Source: Calycina herbarum
Lineage: Eukaryota > Ascomycota > Leotiomycetes > Helotiales > Pezizellaceae
DNA length: 64,000 nt
Reading direction: 5' to 3'
Assembly (NCBI GenBank): GCA_001414485.1
Contig: LLEY01000144.1
Location: 1 to 64,000, forward strand
Part shown: piece by piece, positions 23,482-33,718 of the stretch
How the letters are laid out: each line of letters starts with the position of its first letter
How positions within the stretch are numbered: the first letter of the stretch is position 1
Translations under genes and position numbers: made by a program
Notes under the pieces: model-generated
What the model saw: the letters and a program-made list of their open reading frames with translations, nothing else
Database searches by the model: none
Told to the model about the DNA's origin: nothing

Positions 23482-24940
23482 ATGGATCCAAAAAAGACGT
23501 CCATGGATTTGATTGGCGAGATCGAAACCCTCTTGAAGAAGAACGATGGGGGTTCCCGAAAGCAGGCGGCACAACTTAGTAGAGCATTGACACTAGAACT
23601 GGAGACACCAGAAGATACTGCAGTACAACTATCCTTTATGGTTAGTGGGGCAGCATATAGCTTGTTTTTTCCTTGATTTACTGACTACTGTTGGAACAAG
23701 CCACTTCAGGTGTTGTGTGCCAGGCTAGCTATCGACCTCAAATTGTTTAAGTTTGTCACCGAGCACTCTTCGGCTATCACAGCGGAGGAGCTCTCCATTA
23801 AATCCGGCGGAGAGAAACTGCTCATCGGTATTTATTGTCCTTTCCCATTCAGTTCCACCTTAGGCTAACTATGGGCGAACCAGTACGATTAATGAGAGTT
23901 CTCTCTTTGATCGGGTTTGTGGAAGAAGTGGGCGAACAGAAATGGGCTCCAACAAAAGTTACCACAGCCATGACGATGCCTTCGATTGAAGGAAGCCACA
24001 AACATCTCTGGGATATGACGTTTGGGACTGCAGCAAAAATCCCCGAATACATGCAAAAGTTCGGTTACAAGTCGCCGACTAGCCTCCATGATGGCCCATT
24101 GCAATATGCCCTGCAAACTAATCTTGCATGTTTTGACTATTGCAGCTCAAAATCGAACACATTGGAAGATTTTAACAATATGATGACTGGTATTCGCCAT
24201 TCACGCCCGAGTTGGGTTGAGTGGTTTCCGGTAACTGGGCAGCTACTCAAAGGTTACCAAATGGAGACTGTACTTCTGGTGGATGTTGGTGGTGGCTGGG
24301 GACACGATTTGGAGGCTTTCCAACAGAGATTTTCTCAGAATTCCAAGCTTGTACTTCAAGATCTTCCCCACGTTACCGAAAAAGTGCCCCCTCTGCCCTC
24401 AAATATCGAGGTAGTGAGTTATGATTTCTTATCTGGTGCTCAGCCAGTAAAAGGTACGTGCTCTCGAATATTGGTTTCTTCTTGATGTCTAAGTTAACAA
24501 AATACACAGGATCTCGGGCCTACTTTTTTCATTTCATCTTTCACGACGTGAGTAACTTGATCTAATATCTCTTTGCTATTTTGTCTGTCACAGTCGTAAA
24601 AATCTCGATGGAGAAAGAAGCAGCTCCGAATTACAAGACCCCGCACTAGCTGACTCTCATCTTCTAGTGGCCGGACGACAAATGTCTTCAAATTTTCCGC
24701 CACACAGCAGCAGCTATGACACCAGGGTATTCAAAAATTCTTTTGAACGAATACGTTTTATGGGACACTGGATGCTCAATGGCACCCGCAATGATGGATT
24801 TAAACATGCTCACTCTCTGCTCTGGAATGGAAAGAACTGAAAGCCAATGGCGTGAACTTGTGGGGCAAGCGGGCTTGCGTATTGTAAATATTTGGCGTCC
24901 TGAAGGCGATTCTGAGGGAATCATTGAAATTGAGCTATGA
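23482..24940 (+). CDS. SAM-dependent O-methyltransferase (COMT-like)
   Basis: Spliced as join(23482..23640,23710..23827,23884..24453,24510..24547,24668..24940), 385 residues. It would transfer a methyl group from S-adenosylmethionine to a hydroxyl of a small molecule, typically an aromatic polyketide in fungi. A winged-helix N-terminal part (VRLMRVLSLIGFVEEVG) precedes the Rossmann core with motif I VDVGGGWGHDL near residue 224. The general base is H294 in FHFIFHDW, assembled across the fourth intron. The second intron uses the acceptor after GCGAACCAG, because nearer AGs break the frame. It faces the transporter gene tail to tail, 143 bp apart, which suggests a small secondary-metabolism pair; no synthase gene is in the window. 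Confidence 0.86.
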
Positions 24941-25083
24941 GAGTCAATTTTTACATAGAAATCTCGTTACTGTTCTAGTTTTTGATCTCTGACCACTACT
25001 ATTCTAAATCCTCCGGCAAGCCCCTGATGTTACTCCCGCATTGTTTTTGTTTCAAGGGTTGCCCCATCAAAAACACCATTACC

Positions 25084-26427
25084 TCATGCTTTCGCAACTT
25101 CGTGTTGTCCGATTTCAGTTGACTCTAGGGCTGGAATCGCGGGATTCTTCTTTAATAGCTTCGCGATGACCGAGAATAGACATGACACCACGAATAAAAG
25201 AGCGCACCAGATCTGGAGCCACATCCATCCATTTTGTCTCAGCAATATAGCACCTGCCACTGGCCCACCAATTAATGAACCGATTCCAGAAATAGCAAAC
25301 ATCATTCCAAGTCGCACACCAATGCTCTGCAGATTTGGTGAGAGGGTAGCAACTATGGTTGGAGGCAACGACACGAACGGGCCCTGTAGAAAACCGTAGA
25401 GTATGCAAAAGAATACAAGACCCACAGCATTGTGGATTCCGATCCAACCGAAAGTCAAAACAGATATACCGGCAGTGAGGGGAATCAGGACATTTAGTGG
25501 ACCAAGTTTGTCAGCAACGAAGTTTGGAAGAAGACGCCCCGCTATGGAGGAAGCATTCATAATCGACAAAAGGTAGGAAGCGAGATGCGGCGATATGGTC
25601 GTTTGCTCTAGTGCGTAAAGGTGAACGTAAAATAGGGTAATATAGATGGACATGATTCCAAAGAACTGCCCAATACAAAAAGTGACGTATGGTAAGTCGA
25701 GGAGAGCCCTCTTATCGTATAACGGACGCCTAGTAGACGATGGGGGTATCTTAACAGTCAAGATAGACACCGAGATCATCAGAAGCGCTAAAATTATAAA
25801 TGCCATGATGCGGATTGACCAGGCAAAGCCCACCTGAGGAACTAGCTCTTGGAAAACAATTGGGTAGATGATGCCCCCTACAAGTAACTATGATTAACAA
25901 CTATCTTTCTGCATGGGGTGGAGAAACACTCACCTAAACTGCCCCCCGCAGATGCAATTCCCAAAGCGGTACTCTTCTTTTTTGAAAAGTAGTGCGCTAA
26001 AACAGCCACACTCGGGAGAAATAGACAACCGAGACCGAGACCAACAGCCAGCCCTTGGGCTAAAAACACCTGCCAATATTGGGTACACAAGCTCAACATC
26101 ATCATACCAAATACGACAAGAAAGGTTCCAAGCTGGATTAGAAATCGTAAATAACCACGATCGAACAGTGTGCCGACAAGAGCTGCCCCCACCAAAAGGA
26201 GGAAAGTTTGAAAGGAGCCAATCCATGATATATTCGAGGGGGAATGGGTGTTGAGAAGGTCAATTTGATAGAATGTTTGGAAAACGCCAAAAGAGTTTAC
26301 AAGACCCCTTGGAAGTCAAAAGTCAGCCTTACGAGTTTTGGGTGGAAAGAACTAGCACCTACCAGGTGTTGAAAAAAACGCAAAAAGAGCCGAATACCTG
26401 GAGCCATGCCTTGATACCACCGTCCAT
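25084..26427 (-). CDS. MFS transporter, monocarboxylate-transporter type
   Basis: Spliced as complement(join(25084..25877,25934..26307,26363..26427)), 410 residues. Hydrophobic segments throughout indicate about 12 membrane spans. The opening MDGGIKAWLQVFGSF and the next exon's LVNSFGVFQTFYQ match the first transmembrane helices of fungal MCT/Mch-type proteins, which carry monocarboxylates or other small organic compounds across the plasma membrane. AGGSLGGIIYPIVF in helix 5 is rebuilt across the second intron. The N-terminal cytosolic tail is unusually short; an in-frame stop just upstream fixes the first ATG unless a further exon exists. It is convergent with the O-methyltransferase and might export its product. 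Confidence 0.83.
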
Positions 26428-28090
26428 TATAATATTCGGAATTAATGCCTAGGTAGCCAAAAGACTGATAAAGAATAGGGAAAGGTTCGACGTTTGTTGT
26501 CTTTCTAAGACACAGCTTTCTTAACGATACAGAGGAGTTGGAAAGCAACTTTGGTTTCCAATTATGGAGTTATTCGCATGCTCCGCATAGATAAACAAGC
26601 CGGCTACATGTTGTCATTTACGTACATGGCCGGAGGTAACCAACGCCACCAACAACAATTTCCAAAAGGCATTGGCTGGCAAGGCAGCTTCGGTAAAGAC
26701 AAGGGGGATTCTTGGCGGAATATTTAGCCTAAGTATTTGCCCACCACACAGCAATTCGGCAGCCCAAAATACTAACATCATGACTTGATCGACAACGGTA
26801 TAGGTTATATTTTTAAAATCAACCAACATTGCCTTTCTGTTGGTCCATCGAGATCCGTCATCTTCATTTGTCATCAAGCAGATCGGCCGATTGTGCGGCA
26901 ATATATGCATGTGCTACTTACTGCACACGAACCCATTCCAGGCATGTATGCAGCTCGGAACATATTCCATATCTGTAGGTGTGTACGCAATAGTGTGCGG
27001 GGAGCGGCATTTTTCCCTGGGTAGTACTGCATGAGCCGCTGCAGAAACCTATGAGTGAGCTTCAGAAAAACGGGTTCTCCAATGTCCCCAAAAATAATGG
27101 AAATCGAATACTATGCACCAACTTTGGGTAGGCTTCTCGTGACTATGATCTCTTCAGCGTTAAAACATCGTTGGCCATTAATGGAGATTTTATTCCAACG
27201 TCTTATCGTATGAACTACTCCTGCGAATCAAAATTTCTGCTTTGATTATTGTTGCATTTTAGGTCTACATGCATTTCAAAACCCAGGATGAAAAAGGTAT
27301 AGTTTTTTAATGCGGACCTTTTTTGTATTTTGTCATTGGAAAATCTTTATCATTCTGCTGTATAAAATTATTCTTCCGGGAGAAGGTTGTCAAAGAATCT
27401 AGTCGCCCCACCCCCCTCTACTGCTCGCTTAATCACCTTGGATGTTGCTGTACACTTCAAACCGTTTCTAACGCAATTCTGCTAGAATGCTCATTCATAG
27501 CCTTGGTGTCAGCATGCTTAGAGATTTCAAAAATGGAAACCTGTAGGAACTTGAGATGCGACTTGGCACAACTAAAACGGAACTATTCATACTGCCCCTC
27601 TCGATTCTCGCGTCCCGAATTGGTAACAGAGCCTTCAAAAAAGTCTTTGGTTTCGAAATCCACAATTTCTTCTGGACGTATAGCTCAGTGGAAACTGTAA
27701 GTTCCCAGACTGGCATTTAGTTTGCCAAAACGACATGCTCGAGTCCTTTGAGATCTCTAGGTTCAATGGTGAGAGCCCAATAGAGCAACCTACAAAGCCC
27801 TTGTCCAAAAATAGATTTGCATAGTAACTTCAACAGCCCTTTTTTCTCTTTCTTTATGCCAAAAAGTGGCAAGGCAATCACAACAAAAGCTCTTTCGAGC
27901 GAATTAATTACAGGCTATATAAGCGCATGCACCCTCAACTTCTGTTCTCCATTCGTCGATTCTTTTCTTGTACAAAGCAAAACTACCAACCATCGCCAGT
28001 CAGCCAAACGCGAGTTGACCTCAATATTTCGCATTTCAATAAAACACAATAGCCACCACCTACGTCAGAAAGCATTTAAATCGAGCCAAG
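26428..28090. other. Intergenic, no gene seen
   Basis: About 1.7 kb between the divergent transporter and CCHC-protein genes. Several frames of 60-125 codons exist on both strands without recognisable similarity or splice continuity. A tRNA D-arm-like string (TATAGCTCAGTGG) occurs near 27680, but no cloverleaf follows. A CT-rich leader precedes 28091. Confidence 0.45.
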
Positions 28091-29170
28091 ATGGGCAAAA
28101 GTAAGAAGAATAATAATAACAATAGCAAAAGCAAAAGCAACAACAACAAGAATAATAAAAACAGCAACAATGAGGACAAAACGTGCTCCAAATGCCACAA
28201 AAAGGGCCATATAGCGAGCGACTGTTTCTCTGATGTTACATGTAAAAAGTGTCACAAAAAGGGCCACAAGACAGAAAACTGTCGATCTGGACAAAATAAC
28301 AGCCAACAAAATAACAATCAGCAAAATAATAACCAGCAAAACAACAATCAACAAAACAACAAGCTGACCCGACCATGTTCAATCTGCAAAGGCCGACATC
28401 TTGATAAAGACTGCAACGCCAAATCCGGAATCGGTCCAGATGGAAACCCGCTGAAGTGTAAACACTGCAGCGGACCTCACTACAACAACCAATGCTGGGA
28501 AAAGACCGATGCAAATTTCCCAAATAGCACCAGTAACACAAACCAGACACAGGGCCAATACAACCAATACTACAATCCCAATGTTAGCCAACCCGTCTCG
28601 ATGAACGGTCTCATCCTCCGTCCCTGCAGATATTGCATGGCAGAACACCTTTCAGATCTCTGCCCCCACAAGGAAGTTTTGGACGCACAACACGATTTTC
28701 GAGAGCCGAATCAATCTTGGCCAGGCGCAAATCTCCAAGATTCGCCCGAGCAACATTGGTACCACGCAGCTGGGCGAGTCCAACCAGCATGGGGATTCGT
28801 CCAGAACCCACCTCCTTCTAGAAAATGGCAAGACGACGACCCAACTCGCAACCACAGACATCCCGATGATTTAGTTCCAGTACATCATAGACATATCAAT
28901 GGAGAATACAGGTCTTATGGATATGGGAGTGAACATCCGGCTTTCAGAGAGAGGTATCCATCGAGGGTCAATTATGATGAGGAGCGGGATGTGGTTATGG
29001 AGGATGTGGAGAATACTGGTTATGATTTTACAGATGAGCAGAAGATAGATCATTTTTCACGGGGGATCCAGGATGCTACTTTGGAGGCGCTTCATGCACG
29101 GAGACGATTGTCGGAGTTGAGGAGAGGGGGGATTTTGGATGGCCAGTACAGACCTATGTTTGGGTACTAA
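28091..29170 (+). CDS. CCHC zinc-knuckle protein with N/Q-rich linker
   Basis: A single-exon gene of 359 residues with start context CAAGATGG. Five zinc-knuckle-like motifs are visible. Two are classical CX2CX4HX4C (C32-C45 and C51-C64). Three are one residue shorter, CX2CX3HX4C (C96-C108, C123-C135, C179-C191). Between knuckles 2 and 3 lie four tandem NNNQQ units coded by a 15-bp DNA repeat. The N-terminus is Asn/Lys/Ser-rich. Such knuckles bind single-stranded RNA or DNA, which is the likely biochemical role. The C-terminal 150 residues are charged and look disordered. No protease or RT follows, so it is not an intact retroelement gag, though an ancient gag origin cannot be excluded. Specific function unknown. 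Confidence 0.8.
   Translation: MGKSKKNNNNNSKSKSNNNKNNKNSNNEDKTCSKCHKKGHIASDCFSDVTCKKCHKKGHKTENCRSGQNNSQQNNNQQNNNQQNNNQQNNKLTRPCSICKGRHLDKDCNAKSGIGPDGNPLKCKHCSGPHYNNQCWEKTDANFPNSTSNTNQTQGQYNQYYNPNVSQPVSMNGLILRPCRYCMAEHLSDLCPHKEVLDAQHDFREPNQSWPGANLQDSPEQHWYHAAGRVQPAWGFVQNPPPSRKWQDDDPTRNHRHPDDLVPVHHRHINGEYRSYGYGSEHPAFRERYPSRVNYDEERDVVMEDVENTGYDFTDEQKIDHFSRGIQDATLEALHARRRLSELRRGGILDGQYRPMFGY
28302..28362 (+). repeat. 15-bp coding tandem repeat (NNNQQ)
   Basis: Imperfect repeats of AACAATCAGCAAAAT encode the N/Q linker of the zinc-knuckle protein. Length variation between strains would be expected. Confidence 0.8.
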
Positions 29171-29923
29171 TGATATGGGGATTTATACATGGTTTAAGTA
29201 GGGAAAATCGAGTGATTGCTGCAGAAGACTTTACTAGGTTCAAGGTAAGTAAGTGGTAAGTAAAGGGTAAGTAAAAAGTAAGTATGGGTGGAAAATTCAA
29301 GACAGCATTTGCGCAAAACTCAATTTAGCGGCATCAAAGTAAATAGCATCTTAGGGTTTTTGAATCTCTAAAACATCCTAAAAAATCCAGTGAACCCAAA
29401 ATAAATTGACCTTCCATATCGTACTACCCGTCATGAACTTGCCTTTGTTCACTCAACAATGTGGCGTCAAGCTTTCTCTTTATTGACAAGCAGGTAAACT
29501 AAAAGCAAACCCCATGGAGGACTAAAAATAAATTCAAATTTTCTTTGTTGAAGCTAATTCGGAAGGGTTTAGTGAGTTTCCTTTATTGGATCTATTCACG
29601 TCCCTCTGGTATTAGCGAGAAATTTCTGCCAACCAGATACAGTACCTTGACTCTCATAGCCTCAAGATGGTATAGAATGAACAGTTGGACGATGTGGTGG
29701 TTAATACTTTGCTCAAAGCATGAGCGAAACAATAATGGAAAATCTTCTGTTGAAAAACTGACATTCTAACAAACCCGATAACATACGAGTCCTGTTCTAA
29801 TTTCTATACCCATCAACCCGACCCTACCTCTGACCACCGAAGCAGAAGTTCAAATCCATAGCAATTTTCCCTCCGCTACTCCAAGTCTCATTCTTCTCCG
29901 TCCTTTCCATTTCCAACCCAAAC
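29171..29923. other. Intergenic, no gene seen
   Basis: The spacer holds the 3' ends of two convergent genes. A GTAAGTA-rich tandem stretch lies at 29244-29285 (five imperfect copies). No coding signal. Confidence 0.5.
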
Positions 29924-30736
29924 TCACGGAAGCCATTTAATATCATCCACCTCAGTCGAACACTCCGGACAAGAAGCATACTTCTTCAACCCATAGCAAT
30001 GCATCTGCCAATGCGCGAAGCACTCCGCACACAGAGCGTGATTACAAGGCTGGACAGCAACCTTCTTCGTAAAGCCCTCCAAGCAAACCGGACAACGTGG
30101 TCTGCTACCCTCCGATGTATTTCGCATAAACAAAGGTCGAAACTCGGGTGGTGATGAACTCAGTGGAGCGAACTTGTGAGTGGACATGTGAGTGGATTCG
30201 TGCTTGCTGGTGCCGTCGCGATGTGGAATTGAGGCAGTAGAGGCAAAGGGGTCTTGAGAAATAAATGTTGGTCGTGGAGTGACTAGTTGAGTTGGCGTGA
30301 AAAGGGAAGCAGGTTGGAGGAATGGTCGATTTTGTAAGTATGGGTTGTGTTTGACAGTTCCGCTACTCGATGAACTGACTTGGCGGTCTTCGTCGCGATA
30401 CAGATATGTAAGTGCATGTTTTTGAGAGAACCTGGAGTGGAAAGTGGAAAGTGATGTCTTCTCGGCACTGGAGCTGCTTGAGCTGTTGTTGCTTGAACTA
30501 TTGTTGCTGCATCTCACAGACCCGAATCTGAAGAAGGAGCGTGGACGAGGAGGTGATTGTTCAGTCGATTCAAGCTCGGAAAGTGCTTTGATGAAGCTGC
30601 ATCTTCGACGACGAGATGCAATTGTGTGTCTCTGGTGGTTGAGAATGTTGGTTGGAGCTGTGCTTCCGATATTGGGAAATTGTTGCAATCGAGAGCGAAA
30701 GCTGGGAAAGTTGGAGAGTTCTTGGTCTCGCGCCAT
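29924..30736 (-). CDS. RING-finger protein, putative E3 ubiquitin ligase
   Basis: A single-exon gene of 270 residues. The C-terminal RING is of C3HC4 type: C215, C218, C231, H233, C236, C239, C256, C259, ending six residues before WLP. Most such domains recruit ubiquitin-conjugating enzymes. The first 210 residues are Ser/Arg-rich, contain a poly-Ser run and look disordered, with no membrane segment. The frame is open for 29 codons above the chosen ATG without another ATG, so the start is well defined. The substrate is unknown. Confidence 0.8.
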   Translation of the reverse strand: MARDQELSNFPSFRSRLQQFPNIGSTAPTNILNHQRHTIASRRRRCSFIKALSELESTEQSPPRPRSFFRFGSVRCSNNSSSNNSSSSSSAEKTSLSTFHSRFSQKHALTYLYRDEDRQVSSSSSGTVKHNPYLQNRPFLQPASLFTPTQLVTPRPTFISQDPFASTASIPHRDGTSKHESTHMSTHKFAPLSSSPPEFRPLFMRNTSEGSRPRCPVCLEGFTKKVAVQPCNHALCAECFAHWQMHCYGLKKYASCPECSTEVDDIKWLP

Positions 30737-31486
30737 TCTAAGAGTTTGTAGAATGGTTTGTTGGTAGTGATGTATCGAGTCAGACTGCGTTGATATGAAA
30801 GAATGTTTGCTGCTGAATTGCAAGATGTTGACAGTTGACGGTGTTGAAACAGCTCTGAGATTTAAACATACCGGACACTCTACATCGTTCCTGCCAGTTG
30901 GAATTATCGATTTCTCTGGAGAGATTCGGCCCTTCTAGGTAAATTAACTGGGGGGAGGTATACCCGGGCCAGGGAAGGAGCGACCGACACAGGTAAATGC
31001 AAGTTGTTGAGAAAATGAATAATAAGGAACTACCAAAATCCAGACTAGGACCCCACCAACCGCTACGACTTACTTCCAGGCTTATAGCGAGTGGAGGAGA
31101 TACTCACGTCTAACAACTCCCGCCAACTAAAAGAAAGAAGAAAAGGCTTTGTAACGGTCCATGAATTATGAATTCATACAATACACCCAATTCGATTCTA
31201 GTAGGCGACCCACACTATTGAGTAGTTAAAAGATAGCGTCGGCTGGTCAATGGACGGCAAAATCTTCTAGGAATACATGAGCAAGAGCAAAAAAGAAAAC
31301 CCTCACACACATAAAAGGCGGTGAAACTCAAATTTGCTGCTTTTCTGAAACTATTGATGTCATTACATTTTTCATTCAACGAACGCCAGAGCTCCCCGAA
31401 TAATGGGTAAATCCTCGGACCACAACCTATGCGTATTCAGGAAAATAATTGAAGGGTATCAGCAAATCTAAATAACGCAGCTATTC
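30737..31486. other. Intergenic, no gene seen
   Basis: It contains the promoter of the RING gene and the 3' end of hat2. No open frame of note and no repeat was found. Confidence 0.5.
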
Positions 31487-33172
31487 TCATCGCTCAAGCT
31501 CATCCATTGGTATCTCGTCGATGTCCTTGCCCACAATCGCCTCAGCCACCTTCCAGATCTGGATCATGTTGTCCTCAGCGGCACTGCAAACCACCCATGG
31601 CTCGTTGAGATTCCAGCTGAAATCCGCCATGTGGTTGGTGTGACCACCATGCATAAAAAGTCTACTAAAAATGTCAGAGACGAAAAGGCCATGTGCGTGG
31701 TAGAGGAACTTACAACTCAGCTGGGCCATCTTCTTGATCATCTGGCAGTTGCTCCTCGCCGAATCGGCTTAGATCCCAGAAGATAACCCTACGATCGACA
31801 CCGGCACTGCCTAAAATTGCCTCTTCTTGTGGATGCCATGCTAGTGATGTTACTTGATCGGTATGACCTTCGAGTGAGTGGAGCTTGTCTTTGAGGTTTC
31901 TCATGTCCCAAACAGCAATTGTCTTGTCATTTGAAGCCGTTGCCAAAACGAATTCAGAAGCGGGATTGAATGCCAAAGCGTTGATAGCATCATCGTGTCC
32001 TCCTTCACCTTGCTGTGCTGAACGATCAGTCTCGGCTTGGCGCACATCCAGGATTTGCAGGGTTATGTCATCTGATACTGTTCCAATCAAAGCTCGATGT
32101 GTAGGATGATATTGTATATCGTTCACAACAGATGTGTGGTGGGTGTAAGTACGGTAAGCTTTGATGTGATTGTTGGCTGTCGAGATGGATTTTAGATCCC
32201 TGCAAGCTATCAGTTTTGTGACTCTATTCGTGCTGAGTACCCGGCTTTTCTTACCAAAGCTTCACAGTAGTATCATTACCACCAGTAGCGAGTTTTCCGA
32301 CATGCTCTGGTTCAGGGTGAGGATTCCAGCTCAATCCAAATCCCTCCTCCTTGTGGCCTATCAACTCAGCCTGCGGACTAACGACCCCCTTGGGGACGCT
32401 ACTATGCTTGGTGCGATCAAAAATGAGAACTCTTCCATCAATACACATTGTAGCAATGATATTGGGATTTTGTGGTTGATATCTGGCCTTGTTGACTTCG
32501 CCGGGGTGATCAATCTTCTGCTCGATATTCAGCTTGATGGAAGGCTGCTCTCCAGATGACGAATGTCCATAGCCACCAATTTCTCCACGTTCTTCATCAT
32601 ACTCATGGGAGTCAGGAGTAATGTTCTTTGGCAGTTCAACATTGGCAATTTGAAGGTAGTTTTGTGCGCCGTTGGATGTGTGGGTACCAATGAGAAGCCG
32701 GTGAATGGTGTAGTTCTTGCCAGCAGGTCTAGATATATGTAAATATCCAAGGGATAGCATGCGGTGGTGTCTAACTTACTCTTTTACGTCCGGGAACCAT
32801 TGGGTTGTCAAAGTGGGCCATTCAAGAGCAGTGCTATCGAGGGTTAGCCTGAAGGTCTCGGATCGCAAGATGGTCTCTTACCTCAAGATCATATCGTAGA
32901 GAAAGGGGCTGTTTTTCTTCCATGTCTTGTATTCTAAAATTGTTAGTGAGAACTGATGACCGGGGCATGAAGTGCATTACCCTCATTGACGACCTTCTGA
33001 TCCATGTCAGGCCCTCCCTCGAGATCCATAGGATTGCCTGGTGGTGGTCAGGTCCAGATTCAGACCTCTGCAACAACCATCACGGGGCAAGATTGTGTGA
33101 TGGTGAAGATGAAGAAAGGGAGCATGGGATCCACAACTTACCATCCATGTCGTGATCTGTAGAGTCCGCCAT
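31487..33172 (-). CDS. hat2: Hat2/RBBP4-family WD40 histone chaperone
   Basis: Seven exons: complement(join(31487..31661,31714..32199,32255..32728,32780..32833,32882..32933,32981..33037,33142..33172)), 442 residues. Hat2 is the WD40 subunit of the type B histone acetyltransferase and, as an RBBP4/Msi1-like protein, binds H4. The N-terminal helix region [19 protein letters not shown] and the [11 protein letters not shown] segment are diagnostic. WD repeats follow ([60 protein letters not shown]). Introns cluster in the first 200 codons. The first intron (104 nt) uses the acceptor after CCACCACCAG because earlier AGs shift the frame. It is divergent from xrn1. Confidence 0.92.
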
Positions 33173-33718
33173 CTTTGTAAATAGATTGGGTGATCGATTT
33201 GCGAAAGGTCGGTCAAATTACTATGGACAGCGACCCAGATATCAGATTTGCGCAGTAGTGGGAAATTGAAGTAACCAGCAAACGGGGACGTGTGAGCGAA
33301 GCTTGGAAGACGCGATGCGATGGAAGCGCGTTAAGTGGAAAATGATAGTCGCGGAGATACGTAGACCCGGTGGCGGCCACTAGCGGCTTTTCCCCACTCG
33401 CTTCCATTCAAAGGCATCAAGGCTGCAGACAGCTGTCTCTCTTTGCTACAAATCACGACAGTCATACGAATCTACCACCACCTACGGGTTCTTCTACGAG
33501 ACGAGAGAGAGAGAGAGGTTGCGGAAGTGGGAGTTGGTCTTTTTTCACTAGGTCATTGCACGACCAGAATTAGTGTTGCGCAATCCATTCACGACCAAAA
33601 GCTTTGCGGTAATAGCAAGGCTCTCCACCACCTCACATACGAGAAATTCCGAGCACAGTCTCGAGTACGCAAACCACAACACATACACCTACACGCGCTC
33701 ACTGCGCTATAATTAAAC
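33173..33718. promoter_or_regulatory. Divergent promoter region, hat2 / xrn1
   Basis: The 546 bp are shared by two divergent housekeeping genes. A GA repeat (GAGAGAGAGAG near 33502-33516) is present. No convincing coding frame. Confidence 0.5.

Noticed and set aside
26614..26910. 98-codon minus-strand frame upstream of the transporter
   Set aside because: No recognisable domain and no splice path into the transporter; likely chance.
27660..27780. tRNA-like D-arm string TATAGCTCAGTGG with a later GGTTCAAT
   Set aside because: No acceptor stem, anticodon arm or correct spacing can be formed.
30737..30823. N-terminal extension of the RING-protein frame
   Set aside because: The frame is open but contains no ATG above 30736.
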